A stretch of DNA of 64,000 bases. Origin: Oscillospiraceae bacterium (GTDB lineage: Bacteria; Bacillota; Clostridia; Oscillospirales; Oscillospiraceae). Below the pieces are notes generated by a model. The model was not told the origin of the DNA, searched no databases, and was given only the letters and a program-made list of their open reading frames with translations. Both the position numbers and the translations under genes were made by a program. Below, piece after piece: positions 27,251 through 35,442 of the stretch. The DNA is taken from contig WRAB01000001.1 in NCBI GenBank assembly GCA_009780435.1, forward strand, positions 62,001 to 126,000, given 5' to 3'. Each line of letters starts with the position of its first letter. Position 1 is the stretch's first letter.

Positions 27251-27281
27251 TTGTTACAAATCATCAAATCGCTTGTATAGA
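27251..27281 (+). promoter_or_regulatory. Possible promoter of the SLH protein gene
   Basis: TTGTTA (27251-27256) followed by TGTATA (17-base spacing) or TATAGA (19-base spacing) within an AT-rich 228-base gap. Nothing else was recognised in the gap. Confidence 0.35.
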
Positions 27282-27388
27282 TAAATGTCCTGTGATACGA
27301 TGCTGAAAATTAACTTGGAAAATAATACTTTAGCATGGCAAAACACGTGGCATACAAAAAATAATTTAAGAAAGAAGGTTAAGCGATC

Positions 27389-29437
27389 ATGATGAAGAAA
27401 ATGAAGAAGGGCATTGGCGCTCTACTTGTGCTCTGCATGTTGCTCACGTTGATGCCGACGGCGTTAGCAGCCCCCGCGCCAGGAGCGACAGAAGTTGAGT
27501 CTGGCACAATTGCCACCAGCAACTTGCCGTGGCGATTGTATAGTGATGGTACATTGATGGTAGATGCGGGAACAATTGACTGGTCTGGCACACAGGGCCC
27601 GTGGAGTGGTCGAAGCGATATCAGCAGGATTGTTTTCGACGGGCCGATTACTGTTGTAGGAAGCTTTGACGGATTTTTCTCCCATCTATCGAATGTAACC
27701 GAAATAGTGGGGTTAGGGAATAATTTCGACATCGCCGATGCGACAACTATGTATAATTTGTTCTGGGGTGCAAGTAGTCTGGAAGCGCTAGACTTGTCCG
27801 GTTGGGTGACCTCTGCTCAACAGTCTTGGTGGAAAGGCAATATATTTACGGATATGCCATCTCTAACTTATCTTACATTAAATGATAGCTTTACACTTCG
27901 TTCAAATGTTGGTATTAATCTGCCGCCTGCTGATGCCTTTTTCGTAGATAGTTGGGTGAGTTCATGCGGCACTTACTCGCTGCCTGCTGAGGAGTTGATA
28001 GCGTTATACGGGCCTCCATTCCCAAACAATGCTCCAGAAGGCGACATCACCTGGACGCGGGAACGTATTGCATGGAGGGTGTCCTTTGTGGATGATGATG
28101 GAGTTACTTATCAGATTGTACCAATCGGCCAAACAGCGACAGAGCCAGATCCCGACCCAGAGCGTGCGGGTTACGTCTTCCTCGGCTGGTTCGAGGAGGA
28201 CGCAGACGAGTCGTTTGATTTTAGCACAGTGGTCGACAGAAATATAACGCTACATGCACGGTTCGAGCCTGAAACACCAGAGGTCGAGATTCTTAAAACC
28301 GCACCGACGACAATAGTGGCAGGCGGTGCGTTGACCTATATGCTCACGGTGACAAACACGGGTAATGTAGAATTGACTGGTTTAGTCGTAACTGACACAT
28401 TACCGGCGCAACTACAAAATCCACGTAACCTCATATTGCCGACGGGCGCAATCGGCAGCTTTGACGGTCAGACTTTAACCGTGGAGCTCGGAACACTTGC
28501 TCCCGGCGAAACTGTGAGAATCACCTTTGTGGTGACAGCTGCAAGAACGGCAGCGAATACGTCAATCACCAACGCTGCAGAGGTTGAAGACCCGAACAAT
28601 CCCGATGTGGGCGATGATAGCAGTACAACGACGACAGTCAGATCTCCCGGCACCATCCCCCCACCACCGCCTCCACCACCTCCTTGCTGCGAGGACTACC
28701 CCGACTGCGACTGCGACGCCCCCGGTCTCCCCGGTGACCGCGATTTCCATCCCCTCTATATGATCGGCAACGAGCACAGCCTCTTCATGCCCCGGAACAA
28801 CATCAGCCGTGCAGAAGTCGCCACAGTCCTCGCGCGGATTGTACTCCTGGACTTCGAGACCGGGATCGACTTCCTGCCAGACGGTATGACTGTATTTGAC
28901 AGATTCAGCGATGTGGAGTCCGGTCAGTGGTGGTACTACTATGTGGCATGGGCCTATGGCGCCGGGTTCATCAAAGGGTTTGACGACGGGACGTTCAAAC
29001 CCGAAGACCCCATCACCAGACAAGAGTTCGCCGCTCTCCTGGCGAGGACCATCGACTATTACACAGAAGCTGGCGATATTTCCTTCGTCGATGCGGACGA
29101 TATTAGCGCCTGGGCGCTGCACTATGTATACACCGTATATAAAGAGCTGTGGATGCGAGGTGACGATGGTCGAAACTTCAATCCCCAAGAAAACCTCAGC
29201 CGCGCCGAGGCCGCCACAACCATCAACCGGATCCTAGAGCGCATTTACGACCAGCCTGCATTTGCAGCCGCCAATGTAGTCAATCTGGAGCGCGCCATTC
29301 TCTTCTCGGACGTGGCAGATACGGCTTGGTATTTCGCCGCAGTGGTCGCCGCCACCAACGACCACTACCTGACCAGAATCGAAACCGGGGCAATCGACTG
29401 GAAATATATCTTGAGCAGACAAGAAGAACCGGCGTAA
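27389..29437 (+). CDS. SLH-anchored multi-domain surface protein
   Basis: A 682-aa exported protein. In order: signal peptide (about 1-27, ending PTALAA); a BspA/DUF285-like region (about 45-215: WRLYSDGTLMVDAG, LEALDLSGWVTSA); an InlB-type B-repeat (about 230-295: PERAGYVFLGWFEED); a DUF11-like domain with bacterial conserved motif LTYMLTVTNTGNVELTG (about 300-415); a Pro-rich linker; and three SLH modules (about 455-645: NNISRAEVATVLARI, DPITRQEFAALLARTI, ENLSRAEAATTINRIL). The SLH modules would hold it to pyruvylated cell-wall polymer. Likely adhesin or structural role. Upstream region and codon use are more AT-rich than neighbours. Confidence 0.85.
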   Translation: MMKKMKKGIGALLVLCMLLTLMPTALAAPAPGATEVESGTIATSNLPWRLYSDGTLMVDAGTIDWSGTQGPWSGRSDISRIVFDGPITVVGSFDGFFSHLSNVTEIVGLGNNFDIADATTMYNLFWGASSLEALDLSGWVTSAQQSWWKGNIFTDMPSLTYLTLNDSFTLRSNVGINLPPADAFFVDSWVSSCGTYSLPAEELIALYGPPFPNNAPEGDITWTRERIAWRVSFVDDDGVTYQIVPIGQTATEPDPDPERAGYVFLGWFEEDADESFDFSTVVDRNITLHARFEPETPEVEILKTAPTTIVAGGALTYMLTVTNTGNVELTGLVVTDTLPAQLQNPRNLILPTGAIGSFDGQTLTVELGTLAPGETVRITFVVTAARTAANTSITNAAEVEDPNNPDVGDDSSTTTTVRSPGTIPPPPPPPPPCCEDYPDCDCDAPGLPGDRDFHPLYMIGNEHSLFMPRNNISRAEVATVLARIVLLDFETGIDFLPDGMTVFDRFSDVESGQWWYYYVAWAYGAGFIKGFDDGTFKPEDPITRQEFAALLARTIDYYTEAGDISFVDADDISAWALHYVYTVYKELWMRGDDGRNFNPQENLSRAEAATTINRILERIYDQPAFAAANVVNLERAILFSDVADTAWYFAAVVAATNDHYLTRIETGAIDWKYILSRQEEPA

Positions 29438-29453
29438 TATGCGTGAAAAGCGA

Positions 29454-29488
29454 AAGACGCTGTGGACAAAAATCCACAGCGTCTTTTT
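29454..29488 (+). terminator. Terminator after the SLH gene, possibly bidirectional
   Basis: GACGCTGTGGA, loop, TCCACAGCGTC, then TTTTT. On the other strand the stem is followed by TTTCGCTTTTC, so it could also stop pgsA transcription. Confidence 0.85.
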
Positions 29489-29498
29489 GGCTGAATCC

Positions 29499-30050
29499 CT
29501 ACTCAATCTCCAACTCTATTTCCGGCTTGATCCGTTTTTTGTGCTGGATAAATTCCGGGATATACATCAGCGTTGCACCAATTGCGCAGATGATTGTGGA
29601 GATCAGTAACGTATAGACCACCCAGACGGGCAGAGCGGGGAAGAGGGCGATTAGAATCATGGAGGTATAGAACAGGGCGGTGGTCAGTTTGCCAAACCAT
29701 CTGGCCCCCTCGAGTTGGACACGGTTTTTCACCAGATAGGCGCTAAAGAGCATGATGGTCAACTCTTTCAGCGCTAAAATCGCAAAAAGAAACCAAAATT
29801 CAGCAAGGTGTATGGCGAAGAGCACACAGACGGAAATTTGGGTCAACTTGTCGGCGACGGGATCTAAGACTTTGCCCACGTTTGTGACCCAGCCGAACCG
29901 CCGGGCCAGAAATCCGTCCAGCATGTCCGTCAGGGCGGAGAGAATCAAAAGAAGTGCCGCGGCAAACATGTTGCCCTGGATCACTTTGAGGACGAAAAAT
30001 GGAATCAGCACAATCCGAAAACTCGATAAAATATTGGGAATATGTCGCAT
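29499..30050 (-). CDS. pgsA: CDP-alcohol phosphatidyltransferase (PgsA-like)
   Basis: A 183-aa membrane enzyme with the CDP-alcohol motif DMLDGFLARRFGWVTNVG...DPVADK (D-x2-D-G-x2-A-R-x8-G-x3-D-x3-D). It most likely makes phosphatidylglycerol phosphate from CDP-diacylglycerol, the first step to anionic phospholipids. Several hydrophobic segments. The ATG at 30050 (MRHIPNILSSFRIVLIP) fits homologues better than a GTG 24 bases upstream. Confidence 0.8.
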   Translation of the reverse strand: MRHIPNILSSFRIVLIPFFVLKVIQGNMFAAALLLILSALTDMLDGFLARRFGWVTNVGKVLDPVADKLTQISVCVLFAIHLAEFWFLFAILALKELTIMLFSAYLVKNRVQLEGARWFGKLTTALFYTSMILIALFPALPVWVVYTLLISTIICAIGATLMYIPEFIQHKKRIKPEIELEIE

Positions 30051-30207
30051 AGATTTTCCCTTTCTCTGTTTCACCTCACAGGTGATCTTTCCCTTAACCC
30101 TGAAAAGTATATACTATTTCGCCAAGTTTTGCAATCCGTTGTTTGATTAGAGTTTGATTAAAATTTTTCAGATGGCCAGACTCTGCAAAGAGAGCGAAAA
30201 ATGGGGC

Positions 30208-30236
30208 TTTACTTTCATACGTTAATGCTGTAAAAT
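30208..30236 (+). promoter_or_regulatory. Probable promoter of yerC
   Basis: TTTACT (30208-30213), 17 bases, TAAAAT (30231-30236). Confidence 0.45.
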
Positions 30237-30295
30237 AAAAATGAAAGACGGACAAGCATAAAATAGTCTGACGATACAGCGCAGGAGGTGCGAAG

Positions 30296-30598
30296 ATGAA
30301 CAAAAACACAAAAAGACCGCGCTATATGGGCGTATATGATGCCATTTTGGCCGTAGAGACCGTAGAAGAGTGCATCAAGCTGGTTGAGGATTTGCTCAGT
30401 GTGACGGAGTTGCGGGCTATGGAGCAGCGGTATCAGGTGGCCAAGATGCTCCACAGCGGTATGATCTACGGCGAGATTTTAGATCAGACGGGGGCCAGCA
30501 GCGCCACCATCAGTCGGGTCAACCGTTCTCTCCAATACGGAACCGGGGGCTATGAGACCGTATTTAACCGTCTGGCGGAGCAAGAGAAAAGCGAATGA
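30296..30598 (+). CDS. yerC: YerC/YecD-type TrpR-like DNA-binding protein
   Basis: A 100-aa protein with a TrpR-like helix-turn-helix: LLSVTELRAMEQRYQVAKML followed by GEILDQTGASSATISRVNRS. It belongs to the YerC family of small regulators with unknown target. CAGGAGG precedes the ATG. The stop overlaps the start of the next gene by four bases (ATGA), so the two are co-translated. Confidence 0.88.
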   Translation: MNKNTKRPRYMGVYDAILAVETVEECIKLVEDLLSVTELRAMEQRYQVAKMLHSGMIYGEILDQTGASSATISRVNRSLQYGTGGYETVFNRLAEQEKSE

Positions 30599-31320
30599 GC
30601 GCCTATGACTATCTAGCCCATTTTTACGATCAACTGACAGCGGACGTAGACTATACCGCCCTGGCCGACCACTATGAGCGCCTAATCACGAGAGATGGAC
30701 GAGCCCCCGAACTGGTGCTGGACTTAGCTTGCGGGACAGGGCGGCTTACCCGGTTGCTCGCCGAGCGGGGCCATCAGATGATCGGTGTGGACGCCTCCGC
30801 CCAGATGCTGTCTCAGGCGGTGGAGCAGGGGGGCGATATTCTCTACCTCCAACAGTCTATGGGATCGCTGGATTTGTACGGGACGGTGGACGCCGCTGTC
30901 TGCTCTTTAGATGGGATGAACTATTTGTCGCCGACTGAGCTGGAAACAGCCCTTGGGCGTATTTTTCTGTTCCTGGCCCCGGGTTCTGTCTTCGCCTTTG
31001 ATTTAAACACCCCGGAAAAGCTCATGGGCCAAGACGGGGCAATTTTTTGCGACGAACGGGAAGATGTCCTCTGTCTGTGGCGATGCGCCTTTGATTCGGC
31101 GGAGCGGGCCTGCTATTATGACTTTGACCTGTTTACGCCCAAGGGTGATCTCTGGATGCGTCGGAGCGAGACCCACGTGGAATACGCCTACACCCGTGCG
31201 GAAATCCAAGCCGCACTGGAGAAAGCCGGATTTGGCGAGAGTTCCATCACAGAAGATCCGGAAAATATGCCGCCGGGGACAAAAGCGGGGCGGATGTTTA
31301 TTTCGGCAGTAAAGCCATAG
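30595..31320 (+). CDS. Class I SAM-dependent methyltransferase
   Basis: A 241-aa methyltransferase with the SAM-binding motif I LDLACGTGRLTRLLAERG and the acidic motif II IGVDASAQML. The substrate is unknown. It is coupled to yerC by a four-base overlap, a pairing seen in related Clostridia. The TAG stop is supplied by the first bases of an intergenic repeat (31318-31392). Confidence 0.83.
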   Translation: MSAYDYLAHFYDQLTADVDYTALADHYERLITRDGRAPELVLDLACGTGRLTRLLAERGHQMIGVDASAQMLSQAVEQGGDILYLQQSMGSLDLYGTVDAAVCSLDGMNYLSPTELETALGRIFLFLAPGSVFAFDLNTPEKLMGQDGAIFCDEREDVLCLWRCAFDSAERACYYDFDLFTPKGDLWMRRSETHVEYAYTRAEIQAALEKAGFGESSITEDPENMPPGTKAGRMFISAVKP

Positions 31321-31392
31321 GGGCGAACACGGTTCGCCCGCTTGTTTAATAGGATACGCAATCCAAAAACGGGCGAACGATGTTCGCCCCTA
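31318..31392. repeat. TAGGGGCGAAC repeat element, copy 1
   Basis: Starts TAGGGGCGAAC and ends GTTCGCCCCTA. Each end is itself a small palindrome (GGGCGAAC..GTTCGCCC). Copy 2 lies at 32273-32346. Its TAG ends the upstream methyltransferase gene. Confidence 0.75.
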
Positions 31393-31411
31393 CGAAAGGG
31401 TAATCAACACG

Positions 31412-32275
31412 TTGGATAAATTGATCTCTGCGATTTCCGCCGATGGATTTGTAAAACTCACCGCGGTGAGCCTGCGGGCCGCCGTGGAGCGGGCCAGACA
31501 GATCCACCGCACCCTCCCCGTGGCAACGGCGGCCCTGGGCAGGGCCATGGCCGCCACCAGTATGATGGGAATTCAACTTAAACAGGAGCGGGGGAGCGTC
31601 ACCCTGCGGATCAACGGCGGCGGGCCTCTGGGGAGTATCATCGTGGTCTCCGACTGGGGGGGCAATATCCGTGGCTATGTACAAAATCCGGCGGTGGAAC
31701 TCCCCCGGCGGTCAGATGGCAAGCTGGCCGTAGGGGATGCCGTGGGCCGGGACGGTGTCATTACGGTGACCAAGGATATCGGATTAAAAGAGCCGTATAT
31801 TGGCAGTGCCAATCTGGTCAGCGGCGAGATTGCCGAGGACGTGGCGGCCTATTACCTGGAGAGCGAACAAGTGGCCACAGCAGTCGCTCTGGGGGTGCTG
31901 GTAGATCGAGATCAGTCTGTATTGGCCGCCGGGGGATACGTGGTAGAGCTCTTGCCCGGTGCGCCAGAGGAGACGCTGGATGCCTTGGAGCGAAATGTGG
32001 CGCTCACAGGCCCCGTGACGGATACGTTAAAAGAACACGGCCCGGATGGTTTAGCCGAAAAAGTCCTGGCGGGCTTCTCGCCCCGCATTTTAGCGGAGAA
32101 TCCGGTGGAATACCGCTGCTATTGCTCCCGTGAGCGGGTAGAGCAAGCCCTCCGCAGTGCCGGATCGGATGCGATCCGGGAGATGATCCAATCGGGGGAG
32201 GACACGACGGTCACCTGCCAGTTTTGCGACACGATACACCGGTTTACGCCGGCGGAGTTGGAAACGTTTCTGTAG
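31412..32275 (+). CDS. hslO: Hsp33 redox-regulated chaperone
   Basis: A 287-aa Hsp33. The C-terminal redox zinc site CYCSRERV and CQFC (C-x-C and C-x2-C) is intact. Oxidation releases zinc and activates holdase activity, protecting proteins from oxidative unfolding. The start appears to be TTG at 31412 (MDKLISAISADGFVKL) with AAAGGG about 12 bases upstream. The stop TAG belongs to the next repeat element. Confidence 0.92.
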   Translation: MDKLISAISADGFVKLTAVSLRAAVERARQIHRTLPVATAALGRAMAATSMMGIQLKQERGSVTLRINGGGPLGSIIVVSDWGGNIRGYVQNPAVELPRRSDGKLAVGDAVGRDGVITVTKDIGLKEPYIGSANLVSGEIAEDVAAYYLESEQVATAVALGVLVDRDQSVLAAGGYVVELLPGAPEETLDALERNVALTGPVTDTLKEHGPDGLAEKVLAGFSPRILAENPVEYRCYCSRERVEQALRSAGSDAIREMIQSGEDTTVTCQFCDTIHRFTPAELETFL

Positions 32276-32346
32276 GGGCGAACAATGTTCGCCCGCTTAT
32301 TCAACATTCTACGCAATTCAAAATGGGCGAACAATGTTCGCCCCTA
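32273..32346. repeat. TAGGGGCGAAC repeat element, copy 2
   Basis: Same ends and internal layout as copy 1 (31318-31392), with GGGCGAACAATGTTCGCCC palindromes at both ends. The first three bases are the hslO stop codon. Confidence 0.8.
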
Positions 32347-32361
32347 CAAGGTGTGACAATC

Positions 32362-33492
32362 ATGTTTCAACTACTAAAAACAGAAGGCAAAGCCCGGCGG
32401 GGGACGCTGACCACGGCCCATGGTACGGTGCAGACCCCCGTGTTTATGAATGTCGCCACTCAGGGGGCCATCAAAGGGGCCTTGTCCGCAGAGGATTTGA
32501 CCGCAGTCGGGTGTCAGATCGCCCTGGCGAATACCTATCACCTCCACGTGCGGCCCGGAGATGAACTTATCCGTGCGTTTGGCGGACTCCATGCTCTGAT
32601 GACCTGGGATGGACCCATGCTCACCGACAGCGGCGGATTTCAGATATTCTCCCTGGCGGGGCTTAGAAAGATCACTGAGGAGGGGGTGCGGTTCCAGTCC
32701 CACGTGGACGGGCGGCACATTTTCATCTCCCCGGAGCAGAGTATGAAAATCCAGGCCAATTTAGGTTCCGATATCGCCATGGCCTTTGACGAGTGTATTG
32801 AAATCCCCGCGCCCCATTCCTATGTGGCGCAGAGTTGTGAGCGGACAACCCGCTGGCTGATCCGCTGCCGAGACGAGTTGAAGCGGCTGGAGCAAGCGGG
32901 GGAAAAGGTGACCGAGGGGCAAGTCCTCTTCGGGATTAATCAGGGGGCCACCTATCCCGATCTGCGGGTGCGCCACATGCGGCAGATCGCAGAGTTGGAT
33001 TTACCCGGCTACGCCATCGGCGGTCTGGCCGTGGGGGAGACCCATCAGGAGATGTACGATACGGTTGAGATGGTGGAAGAACACATGCCGACAGATCGGC
33101 CCCGATATCTCATGGGCGTGGGGACGCCATCCAACCTCATCGAGGCGGTTGCCCGGGGCATTGATATGTTCGACTGCGTCATGCCCGCCCGAAATGGTCG
33201 CCACGGAAATCTGTTCACCTGGTCCGGTGCTATGAATATCAAAAACGAAAAATATAAAGCCGATTCCGGTCCCATTGACCCGGACTGCACCTGTCCCGTC
33301 TGTCGCCGCTATAGCCGAGCTTATCTTCGCCACCTGTTCAAATGTGGCGAGATGCTGGCCATGCGTCTGGCGGTAATCCACAATCTGTATTTTTACAACA
33401 AACTCATGGAAGAGATGCAAAACGCCCTGGATCAAGGCGGCTTTGACCTCTTCCGCCGGACATTTTCTGAAAAACTTGCGGAGAAACTTTAG
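32362..33492 (+). CDS. tgt: Queuine tRNA-ribosyltransferase
   Basis: A 376-aa TGT that exchanges the wobble guanine of GUN-anticodon tRNAs for preQ1 in queuosine synthesis. Substrate-site motif DSGGFQIFSL, nucleophile region DMFDCVMPARNGRHG, and zinc ligands DCTCPVCRRYSRAYLRHL...HNLYFY are all present. The ATG at 32362 matches family starts (FQLLKTEGKARRGTLTTAHG); a longer frame would run into the repeat. tgt is followed by yajC, a common order, though queA is not here. Confidence 0.95.
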   Translation: MFQLLKTEGKARRGTLTTAHGTVQTPVFMNVATQGAIKGALSAEDLTAVGCQIALANTYHLHVRPGDELIRAFGGLHALMTWDGPMLTDSGGFQIFSLAGLRKITEEGVRFQSHVDGRHIFISPEQSMKIQANLGSDIAMAFDECIEIPAPHSYVAQSCERTTRWLIRCRDELKRLEQAGEKVTEGQVLFGINQGATYPDLRVRHMRQIAELDLPGYAIGGLAVGETHQEMYDTVEMVEEHMPTDRPRYLMGVGTPSNLIEAVARGIDMFDCVMPARNGRHGNLFTWSGAMNIKNEKYKADSGPIDPDCTCPVCRRYSRAYLRHLFKCGEMLAMRLAVIHNLYFYNKLMEEMQNALDQGGFDLFRRTFSEKLAEKL

Positions 33493-33509
33493 CAGAAACT
33501 AGAAACCCC

Positions 33510-33538
33510 TTGCAATTGGGACAAAGGCAAGATATAAT
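33510..33538 (+). promoter_or_regulatory. yajC promoter
   Basis: TTGCAA (33510-33515), 17 bases, TATAAT (33533-33538), in the 82-base gap after tgt. Confidence 0.65.
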
Positions 33539-33574
33539 AACCGGGATGAAATCGCATTTTGGAGGTTTTTTGTT

Positions 33575-33841
33575 ATGTTCGGAGATGGAATGGCTACTCA
33601 ATTTCTCATGATGGGTGCGGTGATTGCGGTCTTCTACTTCATCTTGATCCGTCCGCAGCAGCGGCAGAGAAAACAGGAAGCGGAGATGCGCAACGCTCTG
33701 GCCGTCGGGGACAAAGTCATTGCCGCCGGTGGCATTGTGGGAAAAGTTGTCCATATTAAGGACGATTTGATCACCATGGAGACGGGTGAAGATCGTGTGC
33801 GGATCGAAGTGCGCAAAGCGAGCATTTTAAACAAGATCTGA
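33575..33841 (+). CDS. yajC: Sec translocase accessory subunit YajC
   Basis: An 88-aa protein with one N-terminal membrane helix (about residues 7-24, MMGAVIAVFYFILIRPQQ) and the YajC soluble part (LAVGDKVIAAGGIVGKVVHI). It associates with SecDF in protein export. TGGAGG precedes the ATG. A terminator follows. Confidence 0.93.
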   Translation: MFGDGMATQFLMMGAVIAVFYFILIRPQQRQRKQEAEMRNALAVGDKVIAAGGIVGKVVHIKDDLITMETGEDRVRIEVRKASILNKI

Positions 33842-33862
33842 CCCCGCTGACCCGGAGGGAGC

Positions 33863-33900
33863 AAAAGGCCGCAGCCGGAAAACCGGATACGGCCTTTTCT
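33863..33900 (+). terminator. Terminator after yajC
   Basis: AAAAGGCCG and CGGCCTTTT close a stem with an inner CCGG/CCGG hairpin, followed by CTTG. It may act in both directions, as the small spore gene ends 10 bases later on the other strand. Confidence 0.75.
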
Positions 33901-33907
33901 TGTTTGA

Positions 33908-34078
33908 TTACTTCTGATTGTGTTCCACCCAGTTCTTGGCCTCGTCAACGCCTGCTTCTGTCGGAATCGTGGTGCCGGTGACCGGATTGGTCACTTTGGC
34001 GTCCGCTAAGGCGTAGGTGGCGTTGTCGGGCTGGACTCTGTCCTTTTTGGTTTTCTTTTTCGGAAAATGATGTCTCAT
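33908..34078 (-). CDS. DUF3787-type small spore-surface protein
   Basis: A 56-aa hydrophilic protein. A Lys-rich start (FPKKKTKKDRV) precedes ATYALADAKVTNPVTGTTIP and the conserved end EAGVDEAKNWVEHNQK, which matches the DUF3787 (CDIF630_02480-like) family linked to clostridial spores. The ATG at 34078 has GGAGGTG 5 bases upstream and is preferred over an in-frame start 30 bases earlier. Its presence suggests a spore-former. Confidence 0.65.
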   Translation of the reverse strand: MRHHFPKKKTKKDRVQPDNATYALADAKVTNPVTGTTIPTEAGVDEAKNWVEHNQK

Positions 34079-34216
34079 CTTGCACCTCCGTGGAGTTGAT
34101 TTCCTCATAGCGTCCCCGTCTGCGGAATAGTTTATACCTAGAACGCCCCTAGAGGCATTCTATAGACCCCCTATAGCCTCTTATAGACCCCCCAGAAATC
34201 GAAAGGAATGACTCCC

Positions 34217-35377
34217 ATGTCGGAACAAGTGACAAGATTACAATATCAGGACAAAGAGATCATCCTGGTTGCCACGGCCCACGTCTCGGAGGCCAGTGTG
34301 ACCCTGGTGCGGGAGACCATTGACCAGGAGCGACCAGACAGTGTCTGCGTCGAACTGGACGAGGCCAGATATCAGGCCATCAAAAACCCAAAAGCTTTGG
34401 AGCAGATGAATGTGTCCCAGGTGATCCGAGAGAGAAAGGTGGGCCGGGTACTGGTTCAAATGCTTCTCTCGTCTTATCAAAAGCGTCTGGCGAAAAAGCT
34501 GGGTACCCAAGTGGGCGGAGAGATGATCCAAGGGATCAAAAGCGCAGAGGAGATCGGCGCCGAGCTGGTGCTGGCAGACCGCTCCGTCCAGGTCACGTTT
34601 CAGCGGATTTGGAAATTTTTGACACTTAGAGAAAAGGTCAAAGTGCTCTATAGCTTCCTCGGTGATGAGGAAGAAGAGGAAGAGATCACAGAGGAAAGCT
34701 TTGCCGCCATGATGGAGCAGGACATGCTGGAGGGCATCCTGGCCGAGATGCGGGCGGAATTTCCCATCATTGGCCAGGTGCTCATTACAGAGAGAGACCA
34801 GTATTTGGCCGATAAAATAAAAAATGCCCCGGGGCCAAAGGTATTGGCCGTCTTGGGTGCCGCCCATGTACCGGGTGTCATTGAAGAGATACCCAAAGAA
34901 CAGGACATAGCCGCAATCACCCATGTGCCCAAGAGGAAATCTAAGTGGAAATGGCTTGCCTGGGTTATCCCCATCGCCATGATCGTTCTGATCTCTTTCG
35001 CCTTTACGCAGAGTATAGATTTGGGAGTTCAGAGCCTATGGGTATGGTGGCTTTGGAACGGGGGCCTCGCTGCACTGTTTGCCCTAATTGCTTTAGCGCG
35101 TCCTTTGAGCATCCTCACCGCATTTATGGCGGCCCCTCTGACAACGCTAAATCCCTTCCTGGCCGCCGGGTGGTTTGCGGGCCTTGTAGAGGCCTGGGCA
35201 AAGAAACCCACGGTGCAGGACGTGCAGAATATTCCGGAGGATATTTTCAGCGTTAAAGGGTGGTTTTTCCGAAATCGATTTTTAAAAGTCCTCCTGGTGG
35301 TGATCCTGACCAATCTGGGGAGCGCCATCGGCACCTTTGCGGCGGGGGCCAATATTTTCAGGCTCATTTGGGGATAA
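34217..35377 (+). CDS. TraB domain protein
   Basis: A 386-aa TraB/GumN-family protein. The N-terminal domain has LVATAHVSEASVTLVRETI and VCVELDEARYQAI, with the conserved His and Glu, and VLAVLGAAHVPGV. The last 150 residues hold about four membrane segments. The domain was first noted in pheromone-shutdown protein TraB; a proteolytic function has been proposed for the superfamily but not shown for this type. The ATG at 34217 is chosen because AAAGGA lies 9 bases upstream; an ATG at 34208 is too close. Confidence 0.8.
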   Translation: MSEQVTRLQYQDKEIILVATAHVSEASVTLVRETIDQERPDSVCVELDEARYQAIKNPKALEQMNVSQVIRERKVGRVLVQMLLSSYQKRLAKKLGTQVGGEMIQGIKSAEEIGAELVLADRSVQVTFQRIWKFLTLREKVKVLYSFLGDEEEEEEITEESFAAMMEQDMLEGILAEMRAEFPIIGQVLITERDQYLADKIKNAPGPKVLAVLGAAHVPGVIEEIPKEQDIAAITHVPKRKSKWKWLAWVIPIAMIVLISFAFTQSIDLGVQSLWVWWLWNGGLAALFALIALARPLSILTAFMAAPLTTLNPFLAAGWFAGLVEAWAKKPTVQDVQNIPEDIFSVKGWFFRNRFLKVLLVVILTNLGSAIGTFAAGANIFRLIWG

Positions 35378-35384
35378 CCAAAAT

Positions 35385-35428
35385 AAAAAAGACTTGTCAC
35401 TCAAAGTGAGCGCGACAAGTCTTTTTTT
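35385..35428. terminator. Bidirectional terminator
   Basis: GACTTGTC/GACAAGTC stem with an inner TCA/TGA extension, A-tract on one side and T-tract on the other. It separates the convergent TraB and aldo/keto reductase genes and can serve both. Confidence 0.85.
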
Positions 35429-35442
35429 GCATTTCTTATGTA

